This document shows positions 57,301 through 64,000 of a stretch of DNA of 64,000 nucleotides, one piece after another. Below the pieces are notes generated by a model. That model saw nothing but the letters and a program-made list of their open reading frames with translations, ran no database searches and was not told where the DNA came from. Every line of letters starts with the position of its first letter. Within the stretch, counting starts at the first letter, position 1. Made by a program: the position numbers and the translations under genes. Source of the stretch: Saxidomus purpurata (Eukaryota > Mollusca > Bivalvia > Venerida > Veneridae); NCBI GenBank assembly GCA_022818135.1, contig JAFMSR010000003.1, forward strand, positions 9,527,976 to 9,591,975, written 5' to 3'.

Positions 57301-60300
57301 CTGTTACACCTAGTACCAATAATGTTAATTATTATAAAAACATGTACGAAAATGCATTAGGTAGTGTAAACAATATTTTAGATACATGTTCCTCGAAAAC
57401 AGTGTTAATTATAAACAAATGTGGTGACATTGTAAAAATCGGCCATTGCATATAAGTTAAATAGGCAAAACATGGACTCGCACAAAATAAATGCAATATA
57501 TATAAATTTGATACACCGACACCATCAGTGTTATTTCATGAAGGTTGAGATTCGACGATGGTATATTTAGCATTAATTTTGACCTTGTATTAAAAAATAA
57601 TAAAGTACATGTACCCGTAATTTCAGGCAGTATAAGTAATATATATTTACTTAAACAGTACCACCAAAACCACAGTTAGCTTTACCGAAAGGCGAAAACA
57701 AGGACTAACTCGTTGGTCTAAATCGAGAACTATATATATGTATATATACCTATATTAAGAACCATATCAAGGTGTCTGTCCGTCACTTTGATTACAGAGC
57801 CCAGCTTTCACAAAACCATTTCTAATTATTTCAGGCTTGCTTTTCAAATGGTCGTTAAATTATGTAAGCTATTTAGCGCCTGGTCAAAGATAGGTCGACA
57901 TTAACATCAGACGGAAACAAGGAGGGTAAAGATATGTACGCACATTAGGAGTATTTCGCCATAATTTCTTTAATATAACATACGCTGTATATAAAACTGC
58001 TGGAACTTAGATTTCAAAAAATCTTTTACACATTAAATTTTGTGTACACTAAGATCAATAGGCTGGAGCAGATCAGTGTAATTTTGCGGTACGCAAATAT
58101 ATAAAAGCCTATTGCTATTTAAATTGCACGAAATTCTGGCGTAATATAAGAGGCGATTTCTGTGCTAGAGGATAGTCATTTTCATGTTTGATTTTGTCAA
58201 CATTTGTCTATGTATTTCTCCTGATAACGAGGATGGTATTGGTCAGTCTTATCGTCTGCCAAGGAGCCATCAAATGTACCTAAAAGTATTCAAATATTTA
58301 TGAAATACACGTATAGTGTATACTGACAACACAGTACCAAGTATCCCGCCGGACAGATTATCAATAATTACATACTGAATACTGTCGAAAATGTCAGGAA
58401 ATCGGTGGTATGGCAAGTTGATGCACATAGTCGTGTTAAACTCCTCCGTTAAACTTTGCTGAAGAAATCCGGTTTAAAAGAGACTATTATAACTTTAAGC
58501 CAGTAGGAGACTGAAATATGAAACTCGTGAATGATTTTACTGTACATGTATTGTATATATTCGTAAGAATAACAAGTGTAATTTGAAATAAACGTTGAAT
58601 TATTATCATTGTTTGTGCTCTGTGTTTTGACAAAACTATACTAGTGTTTCAAATACACGGAATCAAAACTTATTGGTAGATTAATTGTCAGAATATACTA
58701 TGAAAGTTTGAATGCTAGAAAGTTTAAAACATTTTTCAATATGCCGAACAAAGTCTTAGCGGACGTCACAATGTTAAGTCTTGGCGTAAACATAAATAAT
58801 CGATGCTTAGATCGGCGCTAAATGCACTTAGATTAGGACAGCTAATAAACGTACGTTTATGGTAGGTAGAATGCAGATAATAAATACAGATAAGGTGTAA
58901 ACACTTGCTTTGTTTTCATAAATTCATTCAAGCTATAATACCGTTCAAATTATCAGAAAATTACGATCAAGGAAATTTCTAAAACGAGAGAAAGGTTTAA
59001 AAAATTAAAAGAAAATAAGTTTTACACAACCATTTCTAACATTAGCGGATAGAAGAAAAATATAAATGTATTATCATACAAAACTGAAAGAAAATCATTT
59101 CATGACTGAGCAAGTCAAAAAAGTTTTTGTTGTTTTTCAACTGTGTTCAATATAAATAAAACTGTTGTAAACATTTATGTGATTTAGTTACAAATCTTGT
59201 AGTAATTGTTTTTCGTGAATGGATTTTATCAAATTGTGAATGCCACATTGAAGGGTATACTCATTTTAATAAAACAGAGCCTAGTTCCATTTAATTTGGA
59301 TGACGTACATTAAAAAACCCCCAGAGATATGTCCTAAAACAGAACAATACCATTCACAACACCGCCAGACATTCGTTATCCTTAGATATAATTTTGAACT
59401 TCTAAGTCGAATTCATCTCCCAGAAAAACTTTTCGGCCCCTCTTTTTTTTGGATTCAATTATTCACTGTCCACTGTCCTCGTCATTAATTGTTTTTTCTT
59501 GCACTTCTTGAAAATATAGTTTTTTTACTCGGAGGCTTATCACCGTTACTAAATTTCTTCATTGCCTTTTGGAGAGCCGTGTTCGGCAGCAAATTTGCCA
59601 ATTTGAAATAGTTTTTCTGACGTAAAAACTTTGTAAGATTTTTTCCCCGACACAGTTACAAATTTTAACATTGACATTTCACATACTAACGCGTTGTGTG
59701 AAGTAAGGACGCACAGCAGTTTTGTCAAACAAAGTGAAAACGAATGTTCGCTTTTAAGTTATACTCGTACTATTATATCAAACACTAACAACATATTTGT
59801 GCAGTGATGGTTATCGATACACTGGTTAATCACTTATTAGTTTTATATGATATTTAACGGTGCTGGGAATGTACTTTTTAAGAAGATTTCTATCTTAAAA
59901 TGAGTGAAATTTTCGGTGTTTGAATTTTTGCAAATTTTATATGTGCGCGAAAATTAGACACTCGCGCACCCCTCCCCCGATATACGGTATCACCTTGACT
60001 TCAATGTCAAGGTCAGATATCATGTCTTATTTCTTACCTCGTCTTAAGAGGTTCATAATAATTTACAGTTGTTAGAATTGATATGTAATTACGGATGGTT
60101 CAAGAAAAATATTCAAGACACATTATACTTTATTACAGATTATTATGACCGGACTCCCGAACCGCAACAGGTTCGAAGATAATCACCAGTTGGTATATTC
60201 ATTACGGTCAGTTGAAAAGTATGCATCATGGATTCAGCATATTTATATCATAACGAATCAACAAGTCCCTAGCTGGTTAAATATTTCTAATCCAAGAATA

Positions 60301-61822
60301 TCCGTTATATCAATAGAGGTGAGAATATGTTTACGCAATTATATTTAAAGTATTGTACCTACTTAGGCGAAACATTTATGTAGACTTTCCAACTTTCAAA
60401 GGTCTTATTTCCAGTCTTAAGCTTTGAGCGTGTTAATATACAGAATTGAAAATATATGTGTCCTTTTAATACGAAAGCACCAGTACCAGGAATAGACAAT
60501 ATATGAATTGTGAGCTGTATGAACACATGTTTAATTAATTTATATGTGGTGTGCAATGGTGAACGGCAGAATGGCATATTTCGTTGCGAGTTGCATGACA
60601 AACTATCTAAATGTTTGAAAAACGCCTTATTTATTAAACCGGGACCGCTGCCTCCTCTCGCGAATGTGTGGCATCTGGGATGAGGGGGGGGGTTCGAGAG
60701 CGTTTAAATAAGCTACGGAGCTTTCTTCGCAATCGAACTAAAATAAATTCGTATAAAAAAAACTATTCAAGAATGAAGATAGTTTATAGAATGTTACCAT
60801 TATATGTCATTATTTGCATTTTTAGGAAATATTTCCAAACAAGGAAGACTTGCCGAGCTTCTCTTCTCCAGCAATAGAAAGCTATATGCATCGCATACCA
60901 AAATTGTCAGAGACATTTCTCTTTATGTGTGACGACTTCTTCTTTGGAAAACACGTTCAGCTTAGTGACTTTTACACGGTTGAAGAAGGGCTTAAGGTGG
61001 AGGGTCACATTTAATAAGTTTTAATACTATCAAAATTTTGTTGTTGAAAATATTTCAAATTTTGATGGAATTGTGACACCTTATATGCCAACTTTAGAGA
61101 TTAGCTCCCTGGGAAGATGTATTCTAATTTGTATTCCCCTACAACAGAGACTGGCCATATACGATGTCATACAGCATTTTACAAAACAAGAAATTGTACA
61201 TTTATAATTCTTTATGCACAGGTTCATTCATTTAAGCAATAAAATTATGTAACCAACAATTATAAATGATATATTTTCTATTGCAATCATAATAAGCTAC
61301 GGTGTCCTTAGAGTAAATTCGTCTGAAATACTGAGTGATGTTGTTCATTTAAAGCCAAGAGATAAGGCATGCATTTGATTTACTTTATCAAAGAACAAAA
61401 ACGTATACAACATCATACATGTACATAGTAAAAGTGACCATAGAGGTAACAGTCTTCTTAATTCAAGTATTTTGAAAAAAAAAGAAATCCGATCTTCCTA
61501 TTAAATAACATGTACAATCACCTTTTATCGCAAAAAGTTCCTTTAATGTTTCTATCACAGTTCAAGCAAATGTGTAACACATTAATTTTTTCCATAGTTA
61601 CTCTGGGATGACCCTTTAGACGACTGTGATCGGGGATGTACACACAAGCTCCTCGGAAATGGTAAATGTGATAAAGTGTGTGACACCTTGAAATGTGCTT
61701 GGGACCACGGAGAATGCAGATCCATTCAACGTGAACAGATCAAGATTGGGAACCCACTTGGACTCTATTTTGGCTCTTTATTCCATACCATAGCGATGTT
61801 TAATCGAAAATATAATCATTCC
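48188..61822 (+). CDS. GNPTAB: GNPTAB-like Stealth-family phosphotransferase, copy 2 (partial, cut by a gap)
   Basis: Tandem paralogue of copy 1, same orientation, starting 38,248 bp later. Exons: 48188-48322, 52670-52896, 53284-53459, 54094-54161, 55695-55784, 56126-56197, 56761-56829, 60139-60318, 60826-60996, 61598-61822 (cut by Ns). The readable coding part is 1413 nt, 471 codons, with no stop under this model. It has the signal anchor, CR1 (DLVYLWVNGSD), CR2 (FEDN, CDD), the six-Cys LNR and the start of CR3. Exons 11-15 are not seen. Most exons match copy 1 in length and phase; the start exon is one codon shorter and exon 6 is 12 nt shorter and depends on an alternative donor. If the exon 6 donor is not used, the gene is a pseudogene. 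Function is inferred from the family. Confidence 0.78.
48440..51540. other. Intron 1 of copy 2, first part
   Basis: Near 48440-48630 it carries a diverged relative of the inverted repeat element of copy 1 intron 1 (CCATAATTATAACCCAAATA). The rest is AT-rich with no recognised gene. Confidence 0.5.
49600..49715 (+). repeat. Short tandem duplication in copy 2 intron 1
   Basis: CATTTAGACAAATACAGTTG and CATTTAGACGAATACAGTTG about 60 bp apart, followed by near-identical GTCAGTTACxxGAACAG. Confidence 0.7.
52670..52896 (+). CDS. GNPTAB: Copy 2 exon 2: stem and Stealth CR1
   Basis: Acceptor CTTTCCAG, donor GTATCG. CLAC motif, then EPVDLVYLWVNGSDPRF, the canonical CR1. Same 227-nt length and phase as copy 1. 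Confidence 0.9.
53284..53459 (+). CDS. GNPTAB: Copy 2 exon 3
   Basis: Acceptor ATTTCAG, donor GTGCAT, 176 nt as in copy 1. Contains NVNIPVIVVYPAMPLTNK. Confidence 0.86.
53850..54045 (+). repeat. Degenerate remnant of the 51-bp minisatellite in copy 2 intron 3
   Basis: About four or five units with the pattern CTAAGAAGTTATACTA and ATTCGTTGCAAAGAGATCAT, at the homologous position. The array predates the gene duplication. Confidence 0.8.
54094..54161 (+). CDS. GNPTAB: Copy 2 exon 4 (68 nt)
   Basis: Acceptor TTTTGCAG, donor GTAAGT. Differs from copy 1 by only a few bases. Confidence 0.82.
55695..55784 (+). CDS. GNPTAB: Copy 2 exon 5 (90 nt)
   Basis: Acceptor ATTTCAG, donor GTAAGT; TNKVNHLAKKTLEHMYLLN and onward. 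Same length and phase as copy 1. Confidence 0.84.
56126..56197 (+). CDS. GNPTAB: Copy 2 exon 6, with 2-nt deletion and shifted donor
   Basis: Acceptor TTTTAG; VDTIFQTGVKEGKDMYALIY follows. Compared with copy 1, two bases are missing near 56194. Using the copy 1 donor position would put TAA in frame. Stopping 10 nt earlier at GTTAAG (56198) gives a 72-nt exon, phase 0, and keeps exon 7 in frame. Confidence 0.65.
56761..56829 (+). CDS. GNPTAB: Copy 2 exon 7 (69 nt)
   Basis: Acceptor ATTTTAG, donor GTAAGT; NKVNMARYDFETESAILVW and onward. Same length and phase as copy 1. Confidence 0.85.
57888..57950 (+). pseudogene. Decayed duplicate of exon 6 in intron 7 of copy 2
   Basis: 57919-57943 is a 25-nt exact match to exon 6 (56153-56177). 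The preceding bases (ATAGGTCGACATT) resemble the exon 6 acceptor and first codons (TTAGGTCGATACC). In the exon 6 frame it hits TAA, so it cannot be used in frame. Confidence 0.65.
60139..60318 (+). CDS. GNPTAB: Copy 2 exon 8: Stealth CR2, first part
   Basis: Acceptor ATTACAG, donor GTGAGA, 180 nt. NRFEDNHQLVYSLRSVEKY and IYIITNQQVPSWLN are diagnostic CR2 motifs. Confidence 0.94.
60640..60770 (+). repeat. SINE-associated fragment in intron 8 of copy 2, opposite orientation
   Basis: TTTAAATAAGCTACGGAGCT (60698 on) is the reverse complement of 30920-30945 in copy 1. Contains CTGCCTCCTCTCGCGA. Same intron, inverted. Confidence 0.72.
60826..60996 (+). CDS. GNPTAB: Copy 2 exon 9: Stealth CR2, second part
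   Basis: Acceptor TTTTTAG, donor GTGGAG, 171 nt. LPSFSSPAIESYMHRIP and the MCDDFFFGK acidic pair are intact. Confidence 0.94.
61598..61822 (+). CDS. GNPTAB: Copy 2 exon 10 (5' part): LNR module, cut by gap
   Basis: Acceptor TTCCATAG. Six-Cys LNR (CDRGC, GNGKCDKVC, CAWDHGEC), then AMFNRKYNHS running into Ns at 61823. About 71 nt of the exon are missing relative to copy 1 (296 nt). Confidence 0.88.
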
Positions 61823-62322
61823 NNNNNNNNNNNNNNNNNNNNNNNNNNNNNNNNNNNNNNNNNNNNNNNNNNNNNNNNNNNNNNNNNNNNNNNNNNNNNN
61901 NNNNNNNNNNNNNNNNNNNNNNNNNNNNNNNNNNNNNNNNNNNNNNNNNNNNNNNNNNNNNNNNNNNNNNNNNNNNNNNNNNNNNNNNNNNNNNNNNNNN
62001 NNNNNNNNNNNNNNNNNNNNNNNNNNNNNNNNNNNNNNNNNNNNNNNNNNNNNNNNNNNNNNNNNNNNNNNNNNNNNNNNNNNNNNNNNNNNNNNNNNNN
62101 NNNNNNNNNNNNNNNNNNNNNNNNNNNNNNNNNNNNNNNNNNNNNNNNNNNNNNNNNNNNNNNNNNNNNNNNNNNNNNNNNNNNNNNNNNNNNNNNNNNN
62201 NNNNNNNNNNNNNNNNNNNNNNNNNNNNNNNNNNNNNNNNNNNNNNNNNNNNNNNNNNNNNNNNNNNNNNNNNNNNNNNNNNNNNNNNNNNNNNNNNNNN
62301 NNNNNNNNNNNNNNNNNNNNNN
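61823..62322. other. Assembly gap of exactly 500 N
   Basis: A round-number run of N, typical of a scaffolding placeholder of unknown true size. It interrupts copy 2 exon 10. Distances across it, and even the adjacency of both sides, should not be trusted. Confidence 0.99.
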
Positions 62323-64000
62323 CTTGTTTATAGCTTGTTGAATAAATTAAATATAAAGCAAGCTCCTTATGTGCTGTGAATTCTGTTAGAAATGCCGTCT
62401 GTTGGTAAAATATATTTCTTAGCATTCTTTCTATGAAAAGTATTGTATCTTCAGAATACCTGCACATTTTGCATTGAAAATTTCCTGAATGTTTTAATAG
62501 ACAGTGTTTTCAATTTATTTGCAAACAAAATTCTGTTTTGTGATAATTCTTTTTCAATTCTAGTAAATATATATTCGATGGTTAGAAAAACAATGAAATA
62601 ATTCCACAGTTGCTAGGCAACAGAACTATATATACATGTTTGGTTTGTAAGAAGTTACCTTTAAAATAATTTATGACATACAATAAAGAAGAAGTGCTCA
62701 ATTGTATGTTTCTGTGTTCTATTTGCTATTCACAATAGGGTACTCTTTTACCTACAAGAGTGGAAGACAAGGGATTCAAAAATGACATTAAGATGTTACA
62801 GGTTTGTTCATGACTATAAACACAAAATCTGGCATAACATTGCTAATTTTCAAGATTGGACTCTCATATTTTCAGGTTTTACTTTAGAGATAACATAGAT
62901 TGCAAATATGCAAAAACATAAAAATCTATGTTTTTGGCCAGAAGCCCCATTTTTGCATTCCATGACACATATATGTTTGTTTTGTAAAAACTAATGTTGC
63001 TAGTAGGGATATTATTTATAGAAAGACAATGTGTGCGATCCTGCACAGCCAAGAAAGATAAATTTTATTTATATCATGTACTATTTTTCATCACAAAATA
63101 ATTTAAATATCTAACTAATTTCATAGTCAATATAAAAACAAGAAATGTTTTTTCTGCATTGTTTTATTCAATTTCAAACTATTTTGTCTGTATTTCCACC
63201 GTAATTATAATCTCTCTCACACTGCTCTGGAATTTTAATCTAATTAGGGCGCTGTCACCTGGGTAATAAATAAAACCTCTGTGTGGGGTCCGTACAGCAA
63301 GGTTTAGCGGATAGGACTTTCTCTATCCGAAAAATGGAGTATACATTTCAGGAAAAACGTACGTTTGACCAATCTATTATTTATTTATTATCCTCCATAA
63401 TACATGAAGATTTGAACTATAATTACACAACCAGTTTTTAAATAACTACAGACAAAACAAGTATACAAATGTGATATATACATTACAAGACAGAATATAG
63501 ATAAACAAATGCAAGTAATCTATAAAATGTATACATTGGACAGCACAATTATATGATTTGCCCCTAACTGAAAAGTATAGCACTGAGTAAGAATTAAGAC
63601 GGGGGAAAAAATGCTTGTATATGATTTAGACTTCCCTCTAACCCGGCCTAGTGCGAAAACGAAACACTAGGAAATAGAGACTAGGGAAACAAATCTACAA
63701 GTTTTAATTCAATGACATTTTAATGAAAACCTAGACCAGTTCACTAGATAATCGAAATGTCATTTTCATAAAGAAAATAAACGGTTACTGTTTAATTCAC
63801 TACTATAGTAATCCAAGTTACACTGATTGAACAATTCATTAAAAAAAATATTTTTAAGCAACGCTAAACGGAAAATTCTGATGTTTGAAATGAATTATTT
63901 AACAAAATGATTTTTAATTCCTATAACCACTTAATTAATGGTAAATATCATTCATTTTTAATCTTAAATCTGCTATGCTACTGCTATAAATGGAGTATGA
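62323..64000. other. Sequence after the gap
   Basis: AT-rich. I see no match to copy 1 intron 10 or exons 11-15, so copy 2 does not visibly resume. One weak exon candidate lies at 62739-62801. Confidence 0.5.
62739..62801 (+). CDS. Possible exon of an unidentified gene
   Basis: Bounded by CACAATAG and a GTTTGT donor. In phase 0 it encodes 21 residues starting GTLLPTRVEDKGFKNDIKML. No other part of a gene is visible nearby and it matches nothing in copy 1. Could be chance. Confidence 0.2.

Overview
This is eukaryotic, intron-rich, AT-rich, repeat-laden DNA, most likely from a mollusc and probably a bivalve. Reasons: multi-exon genes with GT-AG introns, several tRNA-derived SINE fragments, a CR1-like non-LTR retrotransposon ending in (ATT)n, many foldback/MITE-type inverted repeats, and minisatellites inside introns. 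There are no operons, ribosome binding sites or other bacterial signals. The species cannot be named from the sequence.

The only protein-coding genes I can support are two head-to-tail copies of a Stealth-family gene related to GNPTAB, the alpha/beta precursor of GlcNAc-1-phosphotransferase that starts mannose-6-phosphate tagging of lysosomal enzymes. Copy 1 (9940-37375) can be spliced by eye into 15 coding exons with matching phases, giving 676 codons plus stop. It has an N-terminal signal anchor, Stealth CR1, CR2, one LNR/Notch cysteine module, CR3 and CR4, and then stops without the C-terminal membrane segment of vertebrate GNPTAB. Copy 2 starts 38.2 kb downstream (48188) and is recognisable through exon 10, where a 500-N gap (61823-62322) interrupts it. 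The two copies share exon sizes, phases and much intron sequence, so the duplication included introns and some 5' flank.

Layout. 1-9918: repeats, including a roughly 5-kb element with long inverted ends (1300-6282) and a CTG/ACT-rich tandem array (6755-7270). 9919-37375: GNPTAB-like copy 1. Its 13.7-kb first intron carries a long inverted repeat, two MITEs and a CR1-like retrotransposon lacking its reverse transcriptase core; intron 3 holds a 51-bp minisatellite; intron 10 holds a foldback element. 37376-48167: intergenic, with a SINE, a corrupt-looking A/T homopolymer block (39985-40340), a 48-bp array (40724-41246) and a 29-bp satellite (42190-47160), part of which looks like a blended consensus. 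48168-61822: copy 2. 62323-64000: sequence after the gap, with no visible continuation of copy 2 and one weak exon candidate.

The points most worth checking are: a 2-nt deletion in copy 2 exon 6 that is in frame only if a nearby upstream donor is used; a decayed extra copy of exon 6 in intron 7 of copy 2; the blended 42.4-45.1 kb consensus; and the compact Stealth architecture lacking a C-terminal anchor. I saw no bacterial-type defence system, CRISPR array, rRNA or intact tRNA gene.
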